Shown here in pieces: positions 48,804 to 62,089 of a stretch of DNA of 64,000 bases. The DNA is taken from positions 2,201,167 through 2,265,166 of the forward strand of contig CAJFCJ010000005.1 in the NCBI GenBank assembly GCA_904063045.1, in the 5' to 3' direction. Both the position numbers and the translations under genes were made by a program. Below the pieces are notes generated by a model. The model saw only the letters and a program-made list of their open reading frames with translations. It did no database searches and had not been told where the DNA came from. Positions within the stretch are counted from its first letter, which is position 1. Each line of letters begins with the position of its first letter. Source of the DNA: Dimorphilus gyrociliatus (lineage: Eukaryota > Annelida > Polychaeta > Dinophilidae).

Positions 48804-49478
48804 TCCCCACTTTATTCCTTATTCACAATTCTATATAATAGACAATTTAACGTGAAAATATAGATTAAATAGAACGTATAATAAACGAAGCGTCCTGGAT
48901 GGAGTACACAAACAGCTCAACCGATGAGCAACAACTCTTTAAAAATACATTTTTATATTTTGAAAATACTCCTTTAATATATTAAATATTTTTAATATAA
49001 ATTCTATTATTTTACATATTAATTCTATAAATATCCAGACCCATATTCAACAAAACTCGCACATAATTACCTCTTCCTAGAACTCCCTCCGGCGCCGAAG
49101 CTAATTATAGTTTCCCTGACGCCGGGGATTTAAAAGTCAAATTTTAGACACAGAATACAATTTGCAATGGTTGCTGTGTCATTGCGTAACGTCATTTTCC
49201 TTCCAAATGAGTACTAGCCGTTCGCGTGTTTTATTAACTCCGTACTTAATCTCATAATTTCCGTTATAAAAAAAATTTTAATTTTTTCAAGTAATAAAAA
49301 TTATTATTTTATTTTTATGCTAAAATATTTTTATCTTTAAAAGGAAAATTTAAAAAAAATACAAAAATAAACAAACAATAACAAGAGCATAAAAGCTGTC
49401 TATATTTTTTCTTCATCTTAATCGAAATTGAGTTATTGGTTGAACAAACTTAAAAAAAAATACAATGTCTTCCAGCCT
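48804..49478. other. Spacer with GC-rich promoter patch
   Basis: 675 bp between the unrecognised basic protein (start at 48803) and the LRRC9 stop (49479), both on the minus strand. A GC-rich patch at 49078-49130 contains CCGGCGCC and GACGCCGGGG, and a CRE-like AACGTCAT near 49189; a promoter is likely here. No ORF. Confidence 0.45.
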
Positions 49479-52400
49479 TTAACGTTTTGGCTTAGTGCTG
49501 AAAATGAAATGAAATCAATTTGAGTATTTAGAGAGTTTTCTTTTGTATCTTTGTGTAAAAAACTTACTTTTGATCGTAATGAGGAACGAAAGGCACTTGA
49601 TTCCTTGGATTTTTTGACATGTATTGTTGCTGCTGATTTAGAACCATTCGCTTTCTTTCGTTACTTTCGGCTGGTGTCAAGTGCATGGGTCCTCCCCATG
49701 AAGGGGTGGTCGTTAATTGCATATTTGTCACCTAATTGAGGAGAATATGTAAAAAAGACTAATCAATAATGAGATTATTATTTTATTACCTTTACGGGAA
49801 CGTGCATTTTGAAAGATCCTATGCCAGGAAGTGTTGCGTCAAATGTTGCATGAGTTGATACTTGGTTATTATTTGGGCTGGCGTTGACTTGATCGAGAAA
49901 ATAAATATCTGCTTTAGCTCTTTCCTCATCATTAATAGATAAACCATCAATGACATGAAGTGATGGAACTCTATATACCAGCGCTGGTCTGTGTAAGTGC
50001 CTTCGTGCACAAGGATTATTAATTAAAGAAATCTCTACAAGATTTAATAAAGGTTCTAATTTGTCAAGCTCTACCATCTCCGATATTCTATTATTAGCCA
50101 AGAATAATCGTTGTAGGTGTTGTAAATTGCCGAAATTGGATAAATCTTTTAAGCGGTTATCATCCATATGCAATTCATTGAGTTTCCATTGGGACACAAG
50201 CGAATTCTCGGCTAGAGATTTTATTCTATTTCTATCTAGAACAAGAGATCTGAGACCAGTGAGATTGTCCAAACCGCATACCTTGGAAATTTCATTGCCT
50301 TGCAGAAAAACAGATTTCAATGACGGTATCCTGTTTAAACCTAATAAAGCTAAATCTTTGATTCCGTTATAGCCGAGATGAAGCACTTCGAGTGTAGGTA
50401 ATATTGGTTTGTCATCTGCCTCTATATCATGTACAAGTTTTGTTTGGAACTTGGAGGGTTTACTGACAGGTATAACACTTTCAATTTTGTTATAGTTTAA
50501 ACATATAACTTTTATATTCGGCAAATTAGTCAGCCCTGCCAAATTTGTCAAGTTATTATGCTCTAAGTTAATACTTTTCAAATTTACAAAAGTTTTTGCA
50601 TTTCCCAAATCTACTTGCTTAAAATTTGAATTGGCAACTTCCAACTCTTTCAATTCCACAAAATTGGAATGACCTAACCGTTCAACAACAATATCTTGCG
50701 TTAATTTACCGCCAAATTCATCTTTTGCCGCATTAGCTTCAATAATTTCAACTGCTTTTCCATCAAGAGCTCTTAGATTTTTCAAATGATAAACAATAAA
50801 CAGTCTATAATTATCAACTAGCTTGACTATTGGATTACCCAACAGATCTAATACCGTAAGATTATTCAATGGCTTCAATTTAAATAATTCTCTTCCACAG
50901 TCTATTTTATTTGATCCCAGATACAAATGCTTCAGTTCTGCTAATCTCTGTAAACCATGAAGGTTAGCTAGCATATTATTATCTGCCGCTAGATATTGTA
51001 AAGATACTAGTCCATGTGTACCTTCCAGAGAGTGAATATAATTGTGACTAAGCTCCAGATGTTTTAAATTTTTTAAATTAGATACATTTTCCAATTTTGT
51101 CAAACAATTATAGTTTAGACATAATTCCTCCAAACAATAACAATTTTCCAGTCCTTCTATCTTTGTTAAATCATTGTCATTAAAGCTGGCCCATTTAAGA
51201 CTTTCTAGCCTTTCTAAATTTGACAATTTACTGATGTGCTGACCATCAAGATTCAATGATGTTATGCAATTTAACCATTGGTCTCCACCATTTGATTCAA
51301 TAGACCTTCCTAAGTCGTGTAATATATGGCATATACTTTGCAACCTTAATGATCTAGGTAGAGAGTCGTCCATTCGTCCATTTTTCAAAAGCAATTGTTG
51401 ATTAATTCTCGAAGCTGCCGCTGCTTGAAAAGCTAACTTTTTCTCATCCTCTTTCACTTCTCTTCCATCCAATATGATTAAATTTCGCAATCGACCTATC
51501 GCCCTAAATCTTACTGTATCCTCTTTTTGCCACGGATTATATCTTAAATCCAAATGAGTTAGACCCTCGCAGTGTTTGCGCAATATAGATATATCTTCCC
51601 TGCTATTACGTAGTCGGTTCCAAGAAGCGTTCAAGGTTAGTAATTGATGCAAATTTTTAACACCTTCTAGAGTACCTATTCTATTGAAGCTTATGTCCAG
51701 ATATTCCAAATTTAAGTTGTTAACTTCGTCAATTCTGGACAAGTCGTTAAAGCTGAGTATTAACTTTCGCAAAGATACGCAATTCTTGAAGGAAGTTAAT
51801 CGGGTTAAATTTGATCCGTGCAAGTTAAGTACAGTTAAAAATGATAAATCCGAGTATCCTGTTAAATCTCGTATATCGCGCTCTGTAATCACAGATAACT
51901 TTGGTAGGCTCTCATAATCTTCCGGAAGATTCTTGATAATCTCTTCGTCTAATTTTAGTCCAGATGAATTAGAGTTATCTATTAGGGCCTTGTTTAATCT
52001 TGTTGGAAAAATACAAATCAGTATATCATTTATGTTTAAATAGGGAGCTTTAATATTTACCTTAAGTAAACTGAAGATTCAGTACAGCCGGAGAAAGGGG
52101 TAGGATTAGGTAAAATTGTTTCGTACTCGAAATCAATTAAAAATTCTGGAACGACTAATCTTCTTTCGAATGAAAACCAATTGGCATGTCTGGATGTACA
52201 TTCGCATGAAGTTACTCTTGGAGTAGAGGCAGTTGATGATGGAGCATTCAAAATCTTGTTAGTTGCCGCAAGTGAAACGCCTATGCAGAAGCAATAGCTT
52301 ATTAGTACATAAAATCAATGAAATACAATTAAAACTCCTACTTGCGTTAGAGCATTCAGTTCTAGGCTGATATACGGAATCAGCGCTCTTGAACGCATCT

Positions 52401-55145
52401 CTTGATATACTAAAAAAATACAGTAAAGCTTTAGTTATATACGGTATACTATAAAATACTATAAAATATACTTTTCGCCGTTTGAGTGCTGCACAGATTG
52501 TCCTAGAAATACTTTACACAGCATGACTTGACCTGCACAATGATTATTAAATGATTATCAATGGGCTTAACCAAATAGGCTTTATATAACAAAGTTGTAT
52601 ATTAACCGAATCTAAATGGGCAAGGATCATGGCATTTGCCTAAATTTTTTAATAAGGACTTTATTCTTTCAACATCGGCTAGCCATAGAGAATTAGCTAA
52701 TGGGATAATCTCATTTTCGGCTGGAATACCATCTTCAGCTAACCGTATTAAGCCTTGAGAGCATACTGAAGGATTCCAAACGTAAAAGAAAAATTCAGTT
52801 AATTTTCTTGTTGCGGACGAACTTTGTTCTTCTTCTCCCAGCTTTTTCATCAAAGTATCGTCATATAATTGATTTAATATTCTTTTCGTAGTAATATATA
52901 AAGTTTTTATTAGTTATTATCTGGGACATTTTTATAGTTATATATTTACCTATTATGAACTCTTATAATACTTTTAACCTTCACACCTTTAACGTTAATA
53001 GAATTATAATCGTTCAAACAGAATCTTGCTTGAATAAGATTTTCAACGTGTTTTAGCCAAACACTATCTTTGTTACCGTATTCAAATCGAACATTACCAC
53101 CAGTTTCAAGTTCGATTTTCTCCCGTTCTAAAGATTCTTCCGTCTTAATTACCCGATTCTCATGCACCTCAGCATATTGGGAATCGATACTATAAAAAAT
53201 TAATAATATTTTATAATTATAAATTTGTATTTCTTGTTTATATTTTATGTTTTTACTCATTTAATTTCTCTTCCCATTGCTTAAAATCAGATTGTAAATC
53301 TTCAATTTTATTTGATATAGCTTTTACCCGGTCTTCTTCGTTATCCTCGGAAGTTTTTATGTTTATCTTATCTATTTGAAGTTCGTGCTTGAATGGTAAA
53401 GAAAAAGAATTTATTATAATTATTATTAAATATTAATTGCGTGCTTATTGTTATTTAATAAAAGACTCTTACAGCTCTAACGACGTAGTTTAACGCAGTT
53501 AGTTTGGAATTTGGTAAATTAATTAGTTGGCTTTTTATGTGATCTAGTCTTGTTATTTCTTCGTCCAAATTTCTTAAATGAGTTTGGATTCTCATATTAT
53601 AAAACATTTTCTTTCTATCGACAGTGGCCTCCGCTAATTCCAATGATTTATTCTGAATTATTTCACCATCTAATCTTTCTAGTTTTGGCATATGGAAAAG
53701 AATATGCGTAGCGTAATTGCATAATTGACCAACTGGGCTTGGAGCGAATGTTGGTGTTCTGAGGCCTAATTCCCTTAAACTTTTCACTTCACACAAGCCA
53801 GTAAGTTCCTGCGAAAGAAAAAGAAAATAAATATATATTATTATGACGAAATAATCGATTTTCGTTTCTATTCAAAGACTAATCATAAATCTAAAAGGTT
53901 GTTTGAAGCAGGTAGTAAATGTACAAAAACTCTTTTTTTTATGAGGTAATACTTTAAAAGATTTCTTTTTTTTGTTCCTTTTACGTTTAATTTCTATCCA
54001 ATTTATAGATAAGAAATTCAATTATAATTATTTCTTTATATGTTATTTCTATTACCTCATAAAGTATGGAATAATAGGAATTTTTTATTGTCAATGGTTA
54101 TTGTGCTCTTCATATTGTTTTTTTATATTTTAATTTTCCATGAAGGAAGGAATTTTTGTTTGTTTAAAAAAAGCAACTCACCTTAGTATCCTGATATATT
54201 ATTTTGTTTATTTACATATGTTTTTATATACATAATATGTACAAATGTTTTTATTGATACAATACAATATATCGATAATACATACTTTAAAGCTATAAAT
54301 AGCATTTCCAGACAATTCAAGTATTCTTAAATGATCTAAATGCATAAATTTATCTCCAATTTTACTTATTCTATTCTCTGCTAAGTTTAAATCCATCAGC
54401 ATTTTCAAGTTATCCAAACCCTATTTGTATTGGAAACTAGAAAATATATAAAAACAAGATTAACGTTTCTAACAAACCTCAATATTGGTTATTTTATTTT
54501 TATGCAACCATAACACTTCCAAATTTGATAAGTGGCTTAGATTTTCAATTTGTTCAATTTCATTACTATATAAATATAATTTTACCAAATTGATATTTTT
54601 GTCTAGATTTTCTATTCGCTATATAAAAAATATTTATTATAATCGTAGACAACAATACAAACAACTTTTTCTTAGAATAAAAACCTTTATATTGGCTTCG
54701 GCAATCCATAATTCGGTTAAAAATACAAGATTGTCTAGACCTTTTATTTCAGAAATGGATTGTGAAACAAGGCATAACGTCTATATGAATGGAATAAAAA
54801 AAGAACATTTTTTAGAAATAAAGGAATAAAAAGGGAAAAAAATTATATCTTTATACTCTCAAATTTGTAAATTGTCTTAATCCTACTATAGTTGGAAAAC
54901 CAGAAAAGAACATTTCCAACAGTTCAACCTTATTGGCTTCTTCGGCTAAATTTTCAAGTGAAATTCCATTGCATATACACTAGATATTTGTATTATTTTT
55001 TAAATCATAAAAATTGATCATTAGTATAAATAAATGTGACAAAAATTATTTTTATATTTTAATGAATTAAGCTTAAACTAACCAATTCCTTTAAAATAGT
55101 TTCTTCATCCATTTTCTCGACTTTCTTTATTACTGATTCACCCAT
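49479..55145 (-). CDS. LRRC9: Leucine-rich repeat-containing protein 9 (LRRC9)
   Basis: Long SDS22-type LRR protein conserved in ciliated animals, roughly 1,400 residues over about 15 exons. The start MGESVIKKVEKMDEETILKE is at 55145. N-terminal LRR exons lie at about 54290-55000 (MDNLKMLMDLNLAENRISKI). Next comes the family-typical segment with NYATHILFHMPKLERLDGE and MFYNMRIQTHLRNL, a coiled region, and RFEYGNKDSVW ... INVKGVKVKSIIRVHNR. The large exon ending near 51890 holds the second LRR array: NLHGSNLTRL, NPWQKEDTVRF, LNLDGQHISKL, ERLGHSNFVELKEL, LEVLHLGYNGIKDL, IDGLSINDEERAKA. Two C-terminal exons end NTKPKR-stop (49479-49481). The internal order is that of vertebrate LRRC9, so orthology is well supported. 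The function is little known; an axonemal or ciliary role is inferred from its distribution. An RFX-like half-site lies upstream. Confidence 0.88.
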
Positions 55146-55293
55146 CTTTTAAGCAAATATTAGCGTTTTATAGTATTAAAAATATATTATCCATTCGATT
55201 AAGTACTTAATATGTTTAGCAGTATGATATCGCTGCACATGTTTACATTATCTTATACCATTCCATTCAAAGAACAGAGATTGGACGTGAAGG

Positions 55294-55303
55294 GTCACGT
55301 GAC
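55294..55303. promoter_or_regulatory. Palindromic E-box GTCACGTGAC (second copy)
   Basis: Same ten bases as at 19731-19740; here 149 bp upstream of the LRRC9 start codon, almost the same distance as the first copy is from the M6 start (151 bp). Confidence 0.5.
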
Positions 55304-55311
55304 AACTTCTC

Positions 55312-55321
55312 CCTAGCAACA
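55312..55321. promoter_or_regulatory. RFX-type half X-box CCTAGCAACA
   Basis: Matches the strong half of the RFX/X-box motif that controls ciliary genes. The other half is poorly matched. It lies 167 bp upstream of LRRC9, a gene limited to ciliated organisms. Confidence 0.35.
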
Positions 55322-55899
55322 CGACGCACTGTGAGAGCGACATCTAGCGGATTGTGAAATATAATAAGTCTCATTTTATAAGCATAAACAATAGAACATT
55401 GTCATTAAATTAGACAAGTATTGTGGATATATTTTTCTGTAGGAAATCGACAAAATATAACTCATAAAGAATTAAAAATCGAATATATATCAACAAGAGC
55501 GGGGGCTTATTTTCGGATAATCAACTTGATATTATCTTGTTCCAAGTATAATAATTAAGGAAATTATAATAAAAGGGTAGAACTCAAAAGAATACAATTA
55601 ATTAGCTTAAAGTAAAGATTATATTTCAATATCCTATTTTATTTTTATATCAACATTATCATTGCAAGAGACAGTAGTATATAGATATAAATGATTTATT
55701 AGTGTATATATGAAATTAATCACTTTAAAATGGTACTTTTTTTCTTTATCAAAGAAGTAATCAAAGACATTTAGTATTTAATAAGAAAAACAATCAATCA
55801 CAGTCAATCGCTTGATGGAAAAATAACAAATGTGGTCAGTCACCTATTTTATAGTCATGGAAAGAGAAAAGAACTGTAAAATCGGTCTGAGTTCAACGA

Positions 55900-58800
55900 T
55901 CATGATGAAAATGTTAATTTGAATACTTCTAATTCCATCGGAGCTATTTCTACAGGTAATTTATTAAATTCTATTGGTTTGTCATCCCATAATAAGTTTA
56001 GGCTAGTTGTTTTAACTTCAGATAAATGGTACGAGGCTGAGAATAACTTTCCTAAGTTTATCTGAAAAGATGAAAAGAAAAACATTAATTCTTATTAAAT
56101 TAAAATTCATTTTTCTAATGACCTTTCCACCACCAGGAGTACAAAATAATCCTCGAGATTTGAAGCCACAGTTTGGAGCAGTTCTATGTAGAATGAGGGC
56201 ATAATTATTACGATTTTTAAGATCACTTCGTAAGTTAACAGCGTGTAATTCACAATTTAATGGTTGGTTTAAAGTTGTAACGAAATGTTTTATCTGAGGG
56301 GAATTAATACTTGATTTTGCAGGCAAGACAAATATAGAATGTATAAGATCATCTGACAGCTTTGATGCCGTTAGCGATGCAAAACCAGTCGATTGAGCAT
56401 TGGTTCCTGAGGAAATTCTCTTCTCTAGGAGAAATCTAAACCTATGAGGAGTTCTCTTATTATCTAACACTCCTTGACCCAAACCCCGATTATCATCTTG
56501 TTTCATTCGTCGATCTTGCATAATTTCTAACCAACCAGTATGTAAACTAGCACAGCCTAAACTTTGCCCTGTAAGCACAGTAAATCTTTTATTCTTATCT
56601 TCCATGTAAGCCATAGTAGCCATGGGATAAAAGTTTCCTTGTAGTGGTATTTTGCTAAAGTATCTTCTCTTTTGCATCTAGATTATATACATATATATAA
56701 AGCTATTTCGTAAGACGTTTCTATTTCAAACAGTACCTGAAAACCGTTTAGATCAGTAAAATACTCGTTATCTTCGTTCTGTATATCTGTAACAATTCTC
56801 ATACCCAATTCATAATTTTGCTCTGATCTAATATCAACTATATTTTCGATCTCTACTCCAAGATTTTTCATATCTAAGATAAATGTAGACAGGGAAATAT
56901 ATAAAACGTATAAATGTGTAATTTATCGATTATTGTACTAATAAGAGTAAAAATCTATATATTTAAATGCTTACCACCAGCATTTTCAACTCTTATTTTA
57001 TGTTCAACATTTTTCATGAAAGAATTCACTTCAGAGGATAAAGGTCCTTTTGTTGATCGGACAAATACAGACGGCGAAGATAATTGCTAGAAGAGGAAAG
57101 AAAAATAAGGAAGCTATAAAAATATCCTTTCGCTTTGTTGTCTATTATTTGCTAAGAATCGATACCTTAGCCAGGCCATCTGGTAAGAATAAATATGCTC
57201 CCGATTTCTCTTTAGTTCCCCTTGTTCCATAATAAATAAATTCTACTTTCACTTGTGAAGTTATATCATCTAATTTATTCTTAATTTCCTACAAAATTTC
57301 ATAAATATTTTATTAATACAACAGACTTAATTTAATAGATTATAAAGTAAAATCAGAATTAAGTTTCCAACCTGCAAAGTACCAGTATTCCTAGAGATTT
57401 TTATTGAAATTTCTCTATTCTCCAAAGTGACGTCACTCCTATCGGATTGGTAGTCAAATATTTTCCTGATGAAGGGGAAACGCAGTGTGATTAATGTTAG
57501 ATATATTTAGATTTATTTAATAATAATATTAATTTTTTACAGAAAAGAAGTAAATTAATAAGCTTACTGGTAATTGTTACCCGAGCTATGAAAATATATT
57601 TTAGCTAAGGAATGTAATTGATTTTCTCCTCGTCCAGCTTTCTCTATAGAATATCTAACCATCCCAAGGCCACCAACAGTTACTACAAATAGCAGCTAAT
57701 TTGAGAGAAAAGAGTATAAAAAACCAGTTTTATTGCGGATTATTACCTAAATTATTAAATAATTAATTACCTTGAATTGATCTGTACTATATTGTTCGTT
57801 ATTTGTCCAGACGGGATTACATTGAGATTGAATAATTTGACCAAATTCATTTTTGACTATAGCGTACGGGCTATTTACCCAAATTGAAACAATAACTGAT
57901 CTATTGCTAGCTAAAGAATTATAGAAAACGACGTAGCGCTCGTTTGCCGAGGAGAGCTTGATTATTTGCTTTTCTGGTATTGAATCTTGACTTTGTCTTG
58001 TTTCGTCTAAAGTGAAAACATCATTTCCATCGGACATTAAATATTCTGTCGATTTTTGTATAATTTTCTTCGTATTTTCCAAACTTTTCAACAATTTCAT
58101 TGCGTAATCAACAACGACAAAATCTTTTTCAGTACCCGTAATTGCATCGTGATGCTGAAATAAGGCTAAAGAACGTCTAGAGAATGTTAACATTTCAGCC
58201 ATGTTTTTATCTGAGTCGAAAATCGATTTCTTGGTATCAGCTATTCTTGCTAAGGAGTAAGCTATTTCGGCGGCTCGCAAATGAGCTTCAACTATTCTAT
58301 CCATTCGTTTATAGAAAGGTCTTGACGTAAAATAGCCGCTCCAATAATGGTCGTCTCTATCTGCATATGTAAAGAAATCACCGCCGAGAATTGGATAGTT
58401 ATCGGGTCTCTCCCCCCTTTTGACTTTTTCCCTATTAGCTAATGCTTCGAAATAATCTCTTAAAGTGCCAAATTTTGCCTCAACATGCCAGTCCGATTTA
58501 GCATTCATATAATCAAACAGTTTCTGATAATTGTTGTATTGGTTGTCCCACTCGTCTGGCTTATCGTAACGAAAATCATCGCCTAAAGGAATTAGGACAA
58601 CGTCACTTTTGTATAAAGATGCCTTCTTTCTATATTGATCTAACAACGTCTCAGCTCTGTAGTGCAACAAATGAGATGATTTAGAAAACGAAACTAATGG
58701 ATTTTGTTGAAAGGTCACTTACTTTTGTGCAACGTTACCGTCAGTGATTGGAACGGGAGCAATTCTCCAAGGGCAAGCAATCTTTCCACCTGGTAATCTC

Positions 58801-61231
58801 TTAAAATCGTACTGGCAACAAATTTTCGGATCTGGTCCACAAGTATGCGGTACATCATACGAATAAAAAGGCATCATATGACAGAACATGTCTGTTTTTC
58901 CAGATAGATCTAATATAAAAACAGAATATTATTCATAGAATATGCATTAAATTCTAGTAATTTCTTTTTTACCCCAATTTTGACGCCACATAAATTCCAA
59001 ATTGGACTTTTCAGCTAAATATTTTTTAATTGTATAATGAACACGCTGTATAAGCATATTTTTAAATCCAGTTTTCTTTAGTAAATACGCCATTGTAGAG
59101 GATTGACCGAAAGGATCTATTGACCAAGCGCTGTCGGGTCTTACTCCTACATTTTCAAATAGCCAATTATTTCCTTCAATTAATTGATCAAGCATCGCGC
59201 TGTAATGAGAATTTGCTTCATCAGTCATAACCCAACCAGCCGTTGGCAATTCCAAGCGACCTTCATTAAGGAATCTAATAAAGAAGATTGAAAACATTTT
59301 ACTTTTAAATTTAATAAAAATATTTATAGATTTTTTTTTTCACTACCTCTTTACTTTTTCCTTGGTCGCATCGTTTTGTTGACTCCACCAAGTACTAAAA
59401 AATGACATTTCCGCGTATATGAAAGTCATTTTACTATGCTGTTCTAATTTTTGTACCATGTTGTCTAGAATATGCCTTGTTTGATCTTGAAAGTATCTAT
59501 CAAAGGTTTTTATCCATCCTTAGGTGAATAAATAACAAAATTATAAACGGATATGTTTCGTTAGAAATAAAAACCTGGATCGTTATGTGAGTGAGGTATT
59601 ACGAAAACCTTCAAAGGTCTATCTGTAGTCCACCTAGAGGGGGAATAAGTTATATCCCATCCCTGTTTCCAGACTCCACCATCGGGGTTACTAAAAGGCA
59701 GTGTGGCAAAAGTTTGCAACATCTGCAAAAGAAAATTGTCATCAGGGAAAATGATAAGGAATTATAAAAAGAAAACAAACCTCAATATTAGGACCAACAG
59801 GATTAGGTTTCTCAGCTAACTCACAGGTATCAGGAGACAGTGTTATCCCAGTTTTCGAAAATTGAGTTTGATTTAGTAAAACAGGTTTATTTTCTTGCGG
59901 TTGTATGAATTTCTATCCGATTGTAGATAAATATAAAAGAAATATATAATAAGTAAATATGACATAATATAATTTTGTTAAAATGATTCAACATAAAATA
60001 TCTTGATAAAAGAGAGAAGATTAGGGAAAACAAAAGCGAAAATTGAGAAAAACAATCAATAGTAATACCCTTTTTTTTAGCAATTAAACAAAGCTAAATT
60101 ATTTTTGTAATTTGTTATGTCAAAGTAATAGTAATAAACGTAAGAAAACCAAAAAAAACACAATGTTTTTGTTAAATTATGAACAATATTAAAAAAAACA
60201 GATGACTAAAAAGATTCACCATTGTATAATCTACCTTTTTATTGTTTTGTGATTTCTCAAATTGATCTACTAAATTCTGGAGGATGCGGGTAAATGGGTA
60301 AGAGTGGGTCAGTTTTCGTTTTTATGTGTTTTTTGTTTGGGTTATATAACGAAACGTATTGTTATAAAAAATTTTACTATAGTAATAATAAAAATAATCA
60401 TAATGCCTAAGCTAGTAAAAATAATTTACCTTCAATTTATCAACGTTAATATTATCTCCTTTCGATAGATCAGATAACATTTCCTTAATTCTTATGATTG
60501 TTTCGTGATTTTTCTTTAGTTCTTGTTCGATTTCCTGAATTTTCCATTCAATTTTATCAACTTCACCCTTTAATATCAGAAATTAGAATTAATTATGCAA
60601 GTACTAAAAGGATAGTTTATCTTATTGTACCATTTGTTTGATTCTGTATTTAGATTTCGTAGTACCATCCTGAACAAGAAGTATTGAAAATGAGTTGTTA
60701 AATTAACAAGAAAATAAACAAATTGCGAAAAGAAAGCTTATATATAGACACAGACAATTATAATGCATATGGAATGAAAAGGATAAATGTATAAGTAGGT
60801 TCTATTAAGATATTATTGAACATGTAAGTTCAATTAACTAATTGGACGATTCTTCTGATTTTGAACTTTAACGTCGTTCTCTTTGAATAATTATTAATTT
60901 TTCATATTTCAATAATGCAACATGTAATTATGACATGAGATGAAGGACTGAAAGTTTTAATTTACATATTCTATGCTCTTTTACAAGTGTTATCTCTTGT
61001 AACTGGTTGATCTCATACGTTTGAAATTTTTATACTTTCTTGCTAAATATTATAATTATTCCAGCTAAAAGAGTGATCAAAACAGAGAAAAGACACTAAT
61101 CATACTTAAAGACTTACATCTTGATCATTCATTACTCTAGGACTTGTTGTTGACGATTCTAACATTAAATACAGAGAAAAACATCCGACGCAGAACATAG
61201 CCGCTCCAAAAAAAGCAACGTTTCTCCTCAT
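55900..61231 (-). CDS. MAN2A: Golgi alpha-mannosidase II (GH38)
   Basis: Type II Golgi membrane enzyme that trims two mannoses from GlcNAcMan5 to allow complex N-glycans. Many short exons. The start [20 protein letters not shown] at 61231 gives a signal anchor, followed by a short coiled stem (exon about 60430-60570, [18 protein letters not shown]). Catalytic part: [11 protein letters not shown] (zinc His and Asp), FYAEMSFF-like [48 protein letters not shown] (nucleophile Asp, near 59100-59130), [32 protein letters not shown], and [20 protein letters not shown] (zinc His). C-terminal beta domains follow, with [20 protein letters not shown] and [11 protein letters not shown], ending FKLTFSS-stop at 55900. 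All catalytic residues are present. The protein is Golgi type II rather than lysosomal because of the anchor and motif set. Confidence 0.9.
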
Positions 61232-61395
61232 CTTTTCTTCCAATCTTCCAATCTATTATCACAGTAGGTCAAGGATGGTTGAAATAGTGTTTAATTTTCA
61301 TTTCAGTCTATGACAAACGATTAACTCTTCTCGATTTTCAAGTTTTCCTAAAAATATACAGTTTCTACAACGTATGAACAAGTAAACTCTTCAAA

Positions 61396-61407
61396 TACGC
61401 ATGCGTA
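61396..61407. promoter_or_regulatory. Palindrome TACGCATGCGTA (NRF1-like)
   Basis: Twelve-base perfect palindrome with the CGCATGCG core of NRF1/Ewg sites, 165 bp upstream of the mannosidase start codon. The outer bases differ from the best consensus. Confidence 0.4.
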
Positions 61408-61454
61408 CCGAAGCAGTCGATATTTTCGAAGTGTTACAGCTTCGCACTTAATTT

Positions 61455-61462
61455 TGACGTCA
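61455..61462. promoter_or_regulatory. CRE palindrome TGACGTCA (promoter copy 2)
   Basis: Full CRE, 224 bp upstream of the mannosidase ATG and 628 bp upstream of the divergent gene. ATF6/CREB-type control would suit a secretory-pathway gene, but this is inferred. Confidence 0.4.
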
Positions 61463-62089
61463 TATGCTTTATAAGCTCTCTTTAAAGTTATTCACATAAT
61501 CGATTTCTACTCAATTAGGTGTTTCTGTAAAATAAATAAGAGAATATTTTATTGTTTTCGTAAATTGATAAAAAAACTTTTACGAAACTTTTATTTAAAA
61601 CTTTAGAAAGTTATTAAAAAAGAAATTCATTAAAACTCTTTATATTTATATAATTTATACAGTAAATTATTAACTTGTAGAATACCAATGGGAAAATATG
61701 CTATTTATGGAAGAAATCAATAATTTCCAGAAGAATAATTTATGATTTAAAAAAAAACATGAATATTCATAAAGCTATAGATTAATTATTTTCATACAAA
61801 AATTTATTATATTCTATAGTTAAATTATTTTAATAAACTTGACAAAATTTTATAATTGCATCAAAATTTTTAAAAGTTTAATATTTATTATAATTTTTTA
61901 TCTTAGAAAAGTAGTTATATTCGTATTCAGAGTTGAGCAGTTTACCTTCCACATTCAAATAAATGCTCTTAAACTCTATAAAAGGAACGCTATTCAATTG
62001 AACGTAAACGTATTTGTTAGAGTTACTTTGTTTAAGAAGTTTGCTGGGGCTTTCCGGCTCTTCATACATTTTACTGACTTCAAAGAAAA

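Larger units (their letters stand above)
55146..55899. other. LRRC9 promoter and mannosidase 3' flank
   Basis: 754 bp, both neighbours on the minus strand. The first 250 bp hold an E-box palindrome and a CCTAGCAACA half X-box; the rest is AT-rich 3' UTR-like DNA. No ORF. Confidence 0.5.
61232..62089. other. Divergent promoter region, MAN2A / acidic membrane protein
   Basis: 858 bp between divergent start codons. It carries an NRF1-like palindrome and a CRE within 70 bp of each other, 165-231 bp from the mannosidase ATG; the rest is very AT-rich. The ORFs seen on both strands near 61840-62100 have no coding character outside the first exon of the next gene. Confidence 0.5.
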
